A stretch of 64,000 bases of DNA from Akebia trifoliata (taxonomy: Eukaryota > Streptophyta > Magnoliopsida > Ranunculales > Lardizabalaceae), in NCBI GenBank assembly GCA_017979445.1, contig CM030706.1, positions 25,708,281-25,772,280 of the forward strand. The letters are read 5' to 3'. The notes beneath the pieces were generated by a model. It was given only the letters and a program-made list of their open reading frames with translations. It did no database searches and had not been told where the DNA came from. The position numbers and the translations under genes are program-made. Of this stretch, positions 12,101 through 22,496 are shown piece after piece; positions within the stretch are counted from its first letter, which is position 1, and each line of letters starts with the position of its first letter.

Positions 12101-15100
12101 TAGTAAATTTTTAGCATCAGTGAAGTTGGGGTACTAATCAAGGAGTTCTTTTGATGAAGTAATCGAGTGCGAATGGAAGCCAAAATTTTGAAAATTCTAT
12201 TATAAATGAACATGAATTGGAGAATTTTCCCCAAGAATTAACATCATATGGAAGATTAAGTACAAACCCAAGAAAAATGGGAATGACTTCCCAAATGTAG
12301 CATGGAGGTGCAGGTTAGGTTATTTAAAGGTGGCGACAAAGATTCAAGAATCGGAAACTATTAGAGCAAATGATCTTTTAGCTAATGGATCTGATGATCT
12401 AGAGTTGGTAGGATAGTAAAACAAATTTTAAAAGGGAGAAAAATAGGAAACCAAATATATTATTGAGATGTTGTCGTCTATTTTGAAAAGGAATTCAAAT
12501 TTGAATTTGTTACATTGAAAAAATAGGTTAAAGAAAGAGTTGAAAGTAACGTCGAGGGTTTTGATTTTGGACATAATGGAAATCTAGGCCATGCTTACAA
12601 ATCAAAAAACTTTCTTACATAAAAGAAATGATTTGCATTGCAAAAAATTTGTATACTTTTTCTAAGCAAGGAAGGAGTATATAAATAAGAAAAATGTGCC
12701 AATCCAATTACTTCAAACTCAGAGACAAATCAACTACATCACATCAATCTCAAAGAGGGGATGCCAATTAGGTCATCTTTTTAAAATGTTCTATCCATAA
12801 AGGTTAGCTTACAAAATAATCAAAAATAGAAGATAAAGAAGTAATGGTCGTCAATTTACATTGATAACTAACTTCTTAAGAAAAACTAGTAAATGATTTG
12901 CAGCACAGAAATACCCCCAAATCTTTTGAAAATATTCATGTCCAACATGTACATTGATTCTCATAATTTTTCTTTGCACTTTCACAAAACTATCTTTCCA
13001 ATACAAAGTCCACTACTACAAAATAGAAAGGAACCTCCCAGATTTCAAGAGTGATGCTCCTCTACTATGCATTCCATAATAATGATGCAGGGTGAATAAC
13101 AGTCTTCCAATTAGTTTGTGGATTCTCAAAATAAAATTGGATAGTTGGGAATAAAAACTTGTTAATTCATACAAAATATCAAGTATTGAGGGAAATAACC
13201 GCGCAATTATCTGAGCCATACACATGATCAAACCAGTTAAGTGGTACCATGCGTAAATCAGCATACGAGCACTACCCTTTAGCAGAGCAGGTCAAAGTAG
13301 AGATCTCCCCAGTTTGACTAGAAGGACGGCACAACACTAAATGAGACCTGGTTTGCCAAGCAGAGTAGACCTAGTCATATAATAATTGTAATCTTGATTT
13401 GCGCACGTTAATTTCAGAGATCTCGGAGAAGATCTCTACAATATAGTACGACCAATCCAAAAGATTCTCTTTTTATTTATGGATCCACAGAATAAGGGGA
13501 TCCCCAGGATCGCCGTCCAAAAATGGGAAAATCCTGATTCGCAACAAGGATCCATAAATAGTATTGTAAGCATAGGAGAAATGATCTTTTGGCAGATTGG
13601 AGGTATAACTAGTTCTTTAGACTATTCCTCTACTTCTCTAATATAAGTGTCGGAGTGATTTTGGCAGGTACCACACCGGCTCGAGGAGGGAGTTGATAGG
13701 AGCGACTTCAGATCAGTGAGGCAAGGTCCATTAGCATCACCCATTGGACTCTGACCGCATACCAAGTAATTGAAAAATAAAGAGAAAATTCTCTAAAACA
13801 TAAATTTTTTTCATCAAAGAAGTTCACATGTATTTGAGTTACAATATTAGTTATAGAAAATAATTTTATTCCTAGAAAAGTACTAAAAATAGTAAAATTG
13901 AGTATGGAAATAGAAACTTATAAGTAAAATAGAATTGTAAACAACTTCCTCTTCCTCAACTTCACCATCATATTTATCATATATAAGATTAGAATGAAAA
14001 ATACCTTTTGTATTATATGATTTACTATATTGATCGTTTAGAGCAAACCAACGAATTTCACCAATTCATATACATCTTCTAGAATAGCATTGCGTTGAAC
14101 CGATCTTCTTCTTGGATGCATCTCAATGAGAATAACAAGCTACGCAATTGACACAAACTCTTATACTAATTGATATAGGATGAAGAATAATTTTTTAATT
14201 AGTTCATTAATTTTCAAAATAGATAGTGAATAAATGAGTATCAAAAACTTGTTGATTCATATAGAATACCAAGTAATTGAAAAATAAAGAGAAAACTCTC
14301 TAAAAAATATATTTTATTACTCAAAGTTATTCCCTAGTATTGAAGTTGGAGTTACAATACTATTTATGAAAAATAGCCTTATTCCTATAAAATCATGAAA
14401 AATAACAAAAATAGAAAATTAGTAAAAATAGTAAAAATGACTTAAGAATGGAAACAAAAACTATTTAAGCCTAAAAGTAGGATGCAATTGACATTGTGTG
14501 GTTCTGACTTCTATAACTAAACTTAATAACAAAATAAAACTTTTCTAAAATAGGAAAAACATATTTAAAAAATTAGAGTAAACAAGGAATCAGGCCGAAA
14601 AATGGAAATTCTATAATTTTTTATGGATCTTAAAGATCTCGATGTTTCCATTTAAGAATAGATCTCTTCGGATTATTCTGAATCCATTGCTTATCCGAAT
14701 TTGTGGTTCCACTTGAGCTTATTGCACTGCATCATTCTTCTAGAGTTGAAAGGAACTCGTCATTGTTTGAAGCATATGGTCCAATTACTTTTAAGTTCAT
14801 CTTCTTTTAGTCAACAATTGGAAAACAATTTGAAGGCCATCCGAGCAGTAGCTCTTCGGGTTATACATCGATGAACTCATCTAATAGGATTTTGACCATA
14901 GTTGGTACATAATCAAAATCTATCTCCTCCCAACTTACTAAAGTCAAATCAAGACACAATATAATGAGAGAATCGATGAACTTTGCAAGTATAGGAAGAT
15001 TGGAATCATTGTTGAATTTAGACCTAAGGTCATCATTACTTTTCTTGAACTGGCAGAGTATGGAAAGATGTAAATGAATCTGAGCACTTATTTGTAATTT

Positions 15101-16799
15101 GGAAAATATTTTATTTGAAGGAACGTTCCTTAAGCTCCCATTGTCACTCACCACACTGCAAACTAATTCTCTACTCCTTGTGCACGTTGTGAAATATATT
15201 GTTGTAAAGTGAACCATCATTAGATTAGTATTTGGATATAAAGAAGTTTTTCATGATGCTAGAGCCTCCTCCACGCATCATAGATAGGATTGAAGTGAAA
15301 AATACCTTCTGCATTACATGTCAATCTACCTATGGTTCCATTTAGACTTAAAAATTTAACCTATTCCATTTAAAGTTAAAAAATAAAAATAAATAAAAAA
15401 AAAAAATAAAAAAACATCAAATCCACCCTTGGAATAATAATAATAGAAAACCTTGAAATGGATATATTAGGACAATTTGATTATAAAATTAATTTTGCAT
15501 CTCAAAAAGTAAGAAAATTAAATTTTAATATTTTTTATTGTTTAAATAGATAATTATTATTTATATTAATATATTAATATAAAAAGGTCTTATTTTAAGA
15601 TTTGGCCTTAGGCCTCAACTTGTATCAAGCCGGCCCTGAGATGAGCGCATGTTCGATATTCATGAACATTTATTTTCTGATTTGCCTTTCCCCATCTTAA
15701 AATATTGATTAACATTTATCAGACTTGTATCTTCTTTTCATTAACTTATTCTATGTTTGTTTATATGTTCTCTTCTCTGTACTAAAAATGTATCATATTA
15801 ATCACTTATATCCATCAATTTTTCACTCACTTAATTATAAAATGCTTATAAATTTACCTTTTCTTGGAAGCGTATATATTAGGTTCCTTAATTTTTTTTT
15901 TTCACTAAATTTTACATTATTCAAAATATAAATTGTTGTCTTTGAATCCTACATTTTTAGGTTTTCTGAATCTGCATATACTTTGCTTTCCGATTCAGAC
16001 AACAAAGATTTGAAGATGCATGATACTTTTTAGATCAATCTCAGCATTAAAAAAAAAAATAGATGCATAAGCAAATAAAATTAAGTCTAATCATCTACAA
16101 ACTTAGAAAAAATCAATAGAAATGGAAATATAAAAAAATATAAAACCCGAAAGTTGATTGATTTCAAGCAGTTGTTGATGCCAAAACAGTTCCATGTTTT
16201 GCTTTTGCAGTTGCAAGACACTAAATGTGTACTCCCTTCTTCAGCCTTCATGCAAGAGGGGAAAAAAGATCATTAGAATTGCTAAGAAAGAAGAAGAAAA
16301 CATTTCAATATACTCTTAAAAGTCATTCACCTTATAAGCATATTCAGTCACAAAATTCTCTAATTTAAAATAAAATGTAAAGTTCTCCAAATAAGGGAGT
16401 AAAAGATTAAATTGATGAATTGTTCGGTGATTTATTGAGTAATCGCTGCATATGATAACATTTTTACCCTTTTCAAAATTTTATTTTCTTCAACATTCAA
16501 ATTTCAAGAACAAGAAAGAGATTTTAGGGAAGTTGACGATGATGAGTTTAGGTAAGAAACCAAAAAACAATCTTCTGTATTCAGGAAATTTCCCCATATT
16601 TTACCAATCTTTCCCGAATTTTCCAAATTAAATGAACACCAAATAATTAGTGAATCCAAACTTGGGTTACAAAACTCATAATAAGAGGATGTCCATTAAG
16701 AGGCATAAAGGGAGAGGAGGGTACCTGCACGAAATCATGGACCTCCATCGGTTGACCAGAAGTAGATGATTGGAAATTCATCAATTGGTTCACATCCAT
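6133..16799 (-). CDS. NF-YC: Nuclear transcription factor Y subunit C-like (NF-YC / HAP5)
   Basis: Histone-fold subunit that dimerises with NF-YB and, with NF-YA, binds CCAAT boxes in the nucleus. Five exons by GT-AG borders: 16725-16799, 16147 to about 16231, 8274-8341, 6951-7148 and 6133-6264. Joined they give 558 nt, 185 aa, with no internal stop. Exon 1 starts [15 protein letters not shown]. Exon 2 carries the NF-YC pre-domain motif [15 protein letters not shown]. Exon 3 gives [20 protein letters not shown], the start of the fold. Exon 4 gives [20 protein letters not shown] and then [19 protein letters not shown]. The fold spans about residues 55-135. The last helix, [19 protein letters not shown], departs from the usual AAITRTDIFDFLVDIVPRD. 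Exon 5 adds a 43-residue tail ending DLFAG. Only the exon 2 acceptor is uncertain. The protein is short for the family. Introns are 493, 7805, 1125 and 686 bp, and the large one is full of transposon debris. Confidence 0.88.
6745..6895. mobile_element. Partial copy of the foldback MITE found at 7910-8213
   Basis: Shares GCGAGATCATCATTT, TTTTGGGAATTAAA and TTGTCAAAAGTTGA (or its complement) with the better copy in the next intron, and ends AAATTTCCCTAC like that copy's terminus. It lies in NF-YC intron 4 and is degraded. Confidence 0.5.
7910..8213. mobile_element. Foldback MITE in NF-YC intron 3
   Basis: About 300 bp that folds on itself. The left half carries TATAGAGAAATTTTCC, TTTAATTCCCAAAATGTGAA and GATTGCAGGGTTTTC. 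The right half carries the complements in reverse order: GAAAAACCTGCAATTTC, TTCACATTTTGGGAATTAAA and ATTTTCCCTATAT. A (TA)n stretch sits near the centre. There is no coding capacity, so this is a non-autonomous inverted-repeat element. The superfamily is not determined, because I cannot fix the target duplication. Confidence 0.65.
9160..9310 (+). pseudogene. Decayed LINE reverse-transcriptase tail in NF-YC intron 2
   Basis: The plus strand encodes [14 protein letters not shown], then a stop, then residues ending LLDGMTLEL. This resembles the RGRGRPKxTW...V..DL segment that follows the RT domain of plant non-LTR elements. There are stops and no flanking domain, so it is a relic. The call rests on one short motif. 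Confidence 0.35.
10281..10690. other. GC-richer patch in NF-YC intron 2, possible organellar insert
   Basis: Base composition is visibly richer in G+C than the flanking intron, with abrupt borders. Both strands carry overlapping open frames (10380-10601 plus, 10368-10565 minus), and the text (for example CCCGACCGAAGGGAGGGGCTG) looks unlike the neighbouring AT-rich DNA. I do not recognise a gene. Plant mitochondrial or plastid DNA transferred to the nucleus would look like this, but so would other inserts. Confidence 0.3.
11800..12073. repeat. Pair of diverged direct repeats about 210 bp apart in intron 2
   Basis: The phrase beginning CAAACCATAGGT and ending CTCATGCGTGAGACTCACAA (11803-11848) recurs as CAAACCATAGGT...CTCCTGCATGAGAATCGCAA (12018-12063). 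The copies are about 50 bp with several mismatches. No coding meaning is seen. Confidence 0.45.
13260..13760. mobile_element. LTR-like retrotransposon debris in NF-YC intron 2
   Basis: A moderately GC-rich segment containing GTCGGAGTGATTTTGGCAGG, a phrase type common near the 3' end of plant LTRs, followed by CCACACCGGCTCGAGGAGG. A spaced inverted repeat, TTTATGGATCCA against GGATCCATAAAT, lies at about 13476-13560. Domains and both termini are missing, so the assignment is weak. Confidence 0.3.
13765..14500. repeat. Two diverged direct repeats about 500 bp apart in intron 2
   Basis: ACCAAGTAATTGAAAAATAA and about 150 following bases (13762-13935) recur at about 14268-14460, both ending in sequence like ATGGAAATAGAAAC. 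The region between them carries a related but unassigned AT-rich sequence. It could be a local duplication or the two ends of a decayed element. Confidence 0.45.
14861..15220 (-). other. Unassigned 119-codon open frame in NF-YC intron 2
   Basis: The frame reads from [10 protein letters not shown] to LLDEFIDV on the same strand as NF-YC. No family is recognised, codon use is not distinctive, and it sits within repeat debris, so it may be a chance frame or a piece of a decayed element. Confidence 0.2.
15590..15638 (+). mobile_element. hAT-like transposon terminus
   Basis: CTTGTATCAAGCCGGCCCTG ends here. Its complement begins CAGGGCCGGCTTGATACAAG, the kind of terminal inverted repeat seen in plant hAT elements and their MITEs. 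The matching left end was not found within about 400 bp, so only one end, or a truncated copy, is present. Confidence 0.4.
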
Positions 16800-16864
16800 C
16801 CCTCAGTTTTAGCTCAGTCTCTCTCTCTCACCAATGGCTCAGAGAGTTCATGCTAGAGGTGGTT

Positions 16865-16875
16865 CTTAAATATAG
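16865..16875 (-). promoter_or_regulatory. TATA box of the NF-YC gene
   Basis: On the minus strand CCTATATTTAAG lies about 70 nt upstream of the ATG (16797-16799). It predicts a start near 16840 and a leader of about 40 nt containing a (GA)n tract. The spacing is typical for a plant TATA promoter; the site is inferred from sequence alone. Confidence 0.55.
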
Positions 16876-16879
16876 GGGA

Positions 16880-17595
16880 GAGGAATAAAGAAAGAGACTT
16901 TTGCTGGGCTGACTATTATTCTTACATATTCTCCCCTAAAGTTGATAGAACTCTTTAAAGACCTTACATTTTTAACTTAGTTACCAATTCATCCTGCCCA
17001 AAAGAAATTTCTTTAAATGACAAGGGTATTTTCTCATTTTCAAATGATTAATTATAATTTCAATAGTTCTACATCATGATTAAAATATTATTTATCCTTG
17101 AAAAACAAAAATACCACCCTACATTTACAATTGGGTAAGGTCCAAATTTTTGTGGATGTATAATTATATAACGCTGAAAACTTAACCTAGGGAAATCTTA
17201 AGTGTCTATGATTTCAAAACCCTAAATCATAATCCACTAGATCTGGAGTTTAGGATTTAGGTTTAGGTTTGAGAACCCTTCTTTTATAATTTAGTAAGAT
17301 TGACCATTTTGTAGAAAAAAAATACTAGATGAGCATTTCTTTTTCTAAAGATGATAAAATAATATTGTAGTGGTGTACAAATTAGTTTTTATCATTTTGT
17401 TTGTAATAATCAAAATGATTGAAATAAGTTGTATTTCTGTAATTTAAAATTTAATGAGATTAATTTTTTGAAAGGGCGTCTTACAATGAAGTTGGAAAAA
17501 TAAGGTTTAAAGAGAATTTCCTCAACTTTAAGGGATCCATATTAAAAATCAAGATTAATTAAGGGGTTTTGAGGGGAAAGACTATTAAATGAGGC
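16880..17595. other. AT-rich region upstream of NF-YC
   Basis: No gene or repeat recognised. It may hold distal promoter elements, none of which I can name with confidence. Confidence 0.4.
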
Positions 17596-17818
17596 ATCAA
17601 CTAAAGATTGGAGAGAGAGAGATGGGAACTGGGGAAGGTGGGGAAGACTGTAGCTGTAGAAGGAAACAACAAAAATATATATCCTCGTGATAGGAAGGTT
17701 TAACTCGAGGAAATTCTAGCGGTCCATTATCTGCAAATGTTGTCCCTTTCATGTGCCGGTGATTGTAATGTTTGTAAAAGCAATTTTGCATTTATTGTAT
17801 TAAATGAGATAATTAAAC

Positions 17819-17940
17819 ATTAGTCTGATTCTTTAGAAACGCCTCAACCTCGTCTTCCTTTGCTTTAAATGTTTCCTTGTTAGTTTCTCCATCTTTGAAG
17901 TACTCTTCACACACGTTTTGAAATTGGCTAGAGTTCGGAC
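17819..17940 (-). pseudogene. Orphan coding-like stretch, possible last exon of an unknown gene
   Basis: The minus strand reads CEEYFKDGETNKETFKAKED and then EVEAFLKNQTNV before a TAA stop. It is a highly charged, codon-like run of about 35 residues with an acceptor-like CTCTAG just upstream. I recognise no family. It lies upstream of and co-directional with NF-YC. It may be an exon remnant or chance. Confidence 0.25.
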
Positions 17941-17999
17941 AAATTTAATAAAAACTTTCAAGTAATGAAAATTAGTTTCTAATAACTCACAAATTATTG

Positions 18000-18165
18000 A
18001 CAATGAAATTTACTGACACACATCTATGTCAGAAATGAGCCGAGCTGGAGTAACAAAGAAATGTCCTTACACACATCTATGTTAGACATGTTCTCGTATC
18101 TCGATGAAAATCATCTATGATTTTGACACACATCTACGTCAAAAATGTCCCCCACGATGTACATC
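18000..18165. repeat. Three copies of a palindromic ACACATCTATGTCA motif
   Basis: TGACACACATCTATGTCAGA, TTACACACATCTATGTTAGA and TGACACACATCTACGTCAAA recur at spacings of about 60-75 bp, each followed by ATG. Each is an imperfect palindrome (TGACA...TGTCA). Similar spaced palindromes mark CACTA subterminal regions, but no CACTA end is seen here. Confidence 0.5.
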
Positions 18166-18180
18166 TCAATGATACTTTAG

Positions 18181-18900
18181 CATTATCCTTTAGGAATAAT
18201 ACAAATTGTTAGGTTAAGTTTAAATCTATGTTACTTGGTTCGTCAATTCGCTTGGTTCAAATTCGGATTCATTGTTTGTTGTTCGCCACTCTAAAACAAA
18301 ACCAGTTTGTAGGGGGTAAAGCTAATTCATTTCTTCGCTCGCTTTGGTTTCCTAGATGGGTTTGCTAGCTTGTTTGTAAATATGTTATTCAAGTATACAA
18401 GTTATAAATACAATTATAATGTTAAAAAACTCAAAGTTAAATAAAAGTAAATTAAAAAATAATCCAAATTTTAAATATAAATAATAAAAAATTATTTGTT
18501 TCATTGAACCCAATTAAAATTCAGTGGTTCGTGGTTAGCTTGATTTTATGAACAATATCCTCGGTTCGTGATTCGTACTAATAGTAACAAATGTGTAACA
18601 CAAGTCTAAATTAAGAAATTATTTCGAATATTTGAATTGGATTGCTTTTGTATATATCTTTAAAAAATAAAAATTATCATGTATAATTAGTAGTTGGCAT
18701 GTCCATTTGTGCATGAATTACAAGCATTATCATTCATGTAAGGTTATAATTGTCTTCATAATTAATTTTAGAGATTTCTATAGATATTTCAAATAGATAA
18801 AATAATAAAAGAAAACACCAATGATAAAAAAAAAATAATAATAATAATTCTTTTATTATTCGATCCCAAATTACATTTAATAAGAAAATTAAAAAGTACT
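18181..18900. other. AT-rich stretch without recognisable features
   Basis: Mostly A/T runs, including an (ATA)n tract near 18830-18848. I see nothing else. Confidence 0.5.
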
Positions 18901-18902
18901 AA

Positions 18903-19740
18903 TTGTGGGGATATAATAATGTTAGATTATGCATAGCAATAAGAATTTGGAAAGCAATTAAAGCTCAAATGCACCATACTATCTTGCTTACTCAAGCCTC
19001 AATTTTGCATGAATTAAAGATGTCTTTCGCCCTTCATAATTGGTCGGGTGAAGGTCCTTTGATTCGGAGGTTCCCAAATCTTTTTGTGGGTACCAAAATA
19101 AGTAATTTATGGAGAGGGGGTAGATGGAACCTAGAGTAGCTCAGAGAAATGTGTCAATATTAGGATATTTGCCAAGATGCTAGCCTAATGGAGCTCAAGC
19201 CTAGCTCTAAGGAAAGACAAGTTTGGAGAAGCTCAACTTAAAGGTGGTTCTCAGTGAGGAAGGCTTTGGAATCTATCCGAAGCCTGGGGTCTATGGATAG
19301 ATTATGATCTATGATTGGAAATCCCAGATTCCAATGAAGATAAAAATTCTTGGCTGAAAATTTTCACAAGGCATGTTTGATGGATCTCTTGCACTCAAGA
19401 AGTGGGGGTTAAGCTTGGTGTCGAATTGTATTTGCTATAATTTTTCCTTGGAATCCATGGAGCACGTTTTTCTAGCATGTCCTTTCATCGTTAGAATTTG
19501 AAACCACTTTGGAATTTTGATCTTAAAACCAAAGTGCACTCGAATTTCCAAAAGAATTGTGCAGAGATGGTTTTCAACTCAATCGAGCCAAGTGGCTTCC
19601 ATTGCTAATATGATTCCTTGGATCCTTTTTTGGGAGGTTAGACTAGAAAAGAATATAACAATCTTTGAATCCACAATACCCTCTATTGCATCAATTATCG
19701 CAAAAGTGCTAAGGTGAATCTAGGAGCTTAACATTCTTAT
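18903..19740 (+). pseudogene. L1-type LINE, decayed C-terminal RT zinc-binding region
   Basis: The plus strand carries pieces of the C-terminal part of plant LINE polyproteins in the right order but in shifting frames. First comes NWSGEGPLIRRFPNLF with WRGGRWNLE (18903-19139), the strand-rich region after RT. Then, near 19400-19500, WGLSLVSNCICYN followed by MEHVFLACPF, the zf-RVT Cys/His motif. The last frame (19517-19717) ends with residues such as IPWILFWEVRLEKN. Several stops and frameshifts are present and the endonuclease and RT core are missing. 5' truncation is usual for LINEs. Confidence 0.7.
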
Positions 19741-19863
19741 AAAGGTGAATATTTTTCCTTATGTGGAAGACTTGAGTATTATTTCCAATGATACATGTAG
19801 CATGCAGGGATAAAATCGTCTCTCATCTAGATCATTCATCCGCACCATCAACACGCATCCCAA

Positions 19864-20291
19864 TGTAGACATGCAACATCATTTGAAGATGACTCTATCT
19901 TATTAAGAAAGAATCTCAATTTAAGAGGATTCTTCCCCATTTTATGTAATTATTAATTTGGGTAAAGGGTAATACGGTCAATTGTAATTTAATTAGGGTT
20001 AGGACTCTTTTTAGGGTTTTTCTATTTACAGGCCTTGAGGCCATTGTAAAAAAAAAGAGGGGGGGGGAGAAGAAGGTAGAGGGAGAGGGAAAAATGGAGG
20101 GGAGGTTAGAAGGCCATGTAATCGTAGGATTTATAGTAAAACGACTCCCTAAGCCCGTGGACATAGGCACATTTGCGGAACCATGTAAAAAATCCTTGTT
20201 TTCTCTATATTTTCCAAGTTCTTTTTGTTATTTTGTAAATTAAATGATGAAGTCATAATCGAGATCAATTATCACAAAATCGACCTCTACA
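19864..20291 (+). mobile_element. 428-bp LTR with TGTAGA...TCTACA ends
   Basis: Begins TGTAGACATG and ends GACCTCTACA, giving a 6-bp perfect inverted terminus with the TG...CA rule. A PBS-like sequence follows at once, so this looks like the 5' LTR of a plus-strand element. The 5-bp flanks (CCAAT-like on the left, ATTGG on the right) are not a direct repeat, so it is not a solo LTR with an intact TSD. It contains a purine-rich tract near 20048-20100. A partner LTR is not found to the right. Confidence 0.55.
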
Positions 20292-20314
20292 ATTGGCGTC
20301 ATTAGTGGGATTTG
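20292..20314 (+). promoter_or_regulatory. Primer-binding-site-like sequence
   Basis: ATTGGCGTCATTAGTGGGAT directly follows the LTR. It resembles the TTGGCGCCGTCTGTGGGAA type of PBS of plant LTR elements with several changes. Its position supports a 5' LTR. The tRNA species is not assigned. Confidence 0.45.
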
Positions 20315-20364
20315 AAATAAAAGACACGACTTACACAAGGATATCAAAGGCAAGTTTCAAGTTC

Positions 20365-21346
20365 AATGATTCGTTGATCGAGGGCAATTCCAAGCTTCTT
20401 CAAGTGTTTGATCTCACACGATGTGATGAAAGTTCCTGTAAGCCTTCGTATTGGTGTTAAATATGATCCGTCCAGCATCCAGAGATGGCTCAATAACGAA
20501 AACAACACATGTCCAGCCACTATGCAGGTTTTGAAGAGCAAAGACTTTGTTCCTAATCACGTTGTCCACTGTTTGATTCAGACTTGGTCAAATTCCAACA
20601 TCTCTTCGGAATCTAACGTTTCTCTACTGTCCATGTCTCCTCCTCCTTGTATCTCACAACAAGAAGCGAAATATTTGAGCAAGAGTGTCAAATACAGGGA
20701 TGCAAATTGTTTTCGGTTATTAATCCAAGATCGTTGATTTTGCAACAAAAAGAAAATTCTGATGGGATTCGAAAATTCCTTGCTAAGTGGACGATTTTGT
20801 TTTGATTCTTTTAGGTATTCTTTGCTATGTAGATGTCAATTTGGATGAGAAATTAGCATTTTTTGAGCATACGATTTGGGTTTTAGATCTGATTTTGACG
20901 AATTACAGAGATAAAGAACAATTAAGAGATCAATGGTGATAAATCAAGAAGCATTGGCTTCGACTGTTCTTGTTCTACAAAAAGGAAGTGTGGATAGCAA
21001 AATTGGATCTGCTAGGGTTTTGGAAGCAATCGGAGCTGATCTAGAATCCAAGCGTTTGATTGCTAAAAAAGAAAGCACGTTGTTCTAGTTATTACATCTA
21101 ACTAGTTTTGAGACGGATCCAACTGCGATCCACGCAGGACTTTCCTGCTTGATCACAATCTAGATCCCAAGATAGATTAGATTATGAATCATATGGTTCG
21201 GAGCGGTTTAAATCGTGGGAAAATTACTCAATAACTCAAATATCGATGTTTATTCAATCATCGAAAAGGTATTGAAGTTCTTGGAGATGGTATTGAAGTA
21301 TACAAAAGGGCATACGACGATATGTGAGGATTCGATCTGTGTTACT
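20365..21346 (+). pseudogene. U-box E3 ubiquitin ligase (PUB type) pseudogene
   Basis: Plant U-box/ARM proteins of the PUB21-29 group attach ubiquitin to immune and stress regulators. The U-box is clear at about 20370-20580: a degenerate entry [17 protein letters not shown], then [21 protein letters not shown] and KDFVPN. The usual CPI at its start has become CLI. Downstream, in other frames, are ARM-repeat pieces: VLVLQKGSVDSKIGSARVLE (about 20965-21020), TDPTAIHAGLSCLIT (about 21110-21155) and IIEKVLKFLEMV (about 21255-21300). At least two frameshifts and stops break it. No intron is visible; many members of this group are naturally intronless, so a processed origin cannot be claimed. It ends exactly where an Athila LTR begins. 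Confidence 0.85.
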
Positions 21347-22496
21347 TGATGAGACTATCGTGTTCTTCTCACCAGAGTTAATATAATCTTACTTTTACCT
21401 ACTTGTGGGGCAAGTAGGGGATCGAACCCAAGAGAAAGGCAAGTAGAGTTAAGCTAAGAATAAAATTAAAATTAAGTAAAAGGAATTAAAATTAATTTTT
21501 CTTTGTATTTTGAACTTATAAAAAATGTAAAATTGTTAGAAATGAGCTAAAGTAAATGAAATTAAAAGCAAGTAAACTTATGAAATTAAAACACCATTGG
21601 AGGTGGATCTACCTAAACCTGTTGATGAGCAATTCCTAGTCTCTAACCTTTTTATAACTCAATTGTAAGGGCTTGGTGTTAACTCCTTAGATCGGAAAGT
21701 TTTGCAAATGAAATGAATGAGGGAACATAAACAAGTAGAATTCTTTGAAAACTTCTTACTACCAATTATCTAGTTTAAGTATAATTTATCTTGATCTAAT
21801 CTAAGTATAAAGTATTTATATTAAGAATAAAAGGTGCAAGTAACTTAAGAGAACTACATAAGCATTTAAATAAAAGAAAGGCATGAAATTAGAATAACAC
21901 AAGAACTTACTTTTAAGCGTTTCTACTCTCCAATGGAGAGGAACTTAGCCTAATGTCATTGCAAGAGAGAAGATAAGAGATGAAAGAAATTTTTTTCATT
22001 TCATGGAGAAACTTACAGCTTCTTCTTCTTCTATTTCTTACAAGACTATTTAACCAAAAGAAAATAACTAAAAAATAAAAATACAAAAAATAAGAGAATA
22101 AGCTAAGAGCCTTAAATTAAAGGAGTCTTGGAGAAGAGAACCATAAGGGGACCTTTTCTCTAGAGATGGAGGGTCTAAAAGTTATCTCCACTTATCTTTG
22201 TATAAAAAGATAAAAGAGGAGAATATGAGTTAAGGATTAGGACATTCCAAAGTGGGCCCAAATGCTTTTGTCTTGAGATTTTGATTCCAAAATGTTGATT
22301 TCCTGAATAAGAAACACACGTAATTATATTTATCTAGTAAATAAATTTATTTATATATAATTAAGCCTAATTAACATATAACATGGTGTTTTGAGGCTTA
22401 TCATGATTATTATCTTAATATAGAGAAATAGGTACAAAAATCAAGATAAATATCTTAAAAATATGCGTATAATTGAGTGTTTGGAGACACTCATCA
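21347..22496 (-). mobile_element. Athila-type element, 3' LTR (1150 bp)
   Basis: On the minus strand it runs TGATGAGTGTCTCC...GATAGTCTCATCA, with a 7-bp inverted terminus (TGATGAG/CTCATCA). A homologous solo LTR of the other orientation lies at 42870-44062 and fixes both ends. A purine-rich tract, AAGTTTGGGGGTG, abuts its inner end and acts as the PPT. The outer flank is TTACT, the expected TSD, but the other copy lies beyond the gap. Compared with the solo LTR, this copy lacks the stretch holding the TATA box (CTATAAATAG), so its promoter may be lost. Confidence 0.85.

Noticed and set aside
13011..13023. CACTACTACAAAA, like a CACTA left terminus
   Set aside because: A single 13-mer with no subterminal repeats to its right and no matching right end. 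It also faces away from the terminus at 3541, so the two cannot be one element.
17597..17791. 64-codon minus frame upstream of NF-YC
   Set aside because: No recognised motif; the end is encoded by a CT-rich tract. Not enough to call a gene.
19916..20170. 84-codon minus frame
   Set aside because: Lies within the 428-bp LTR and is driven by its purine-rich tract.
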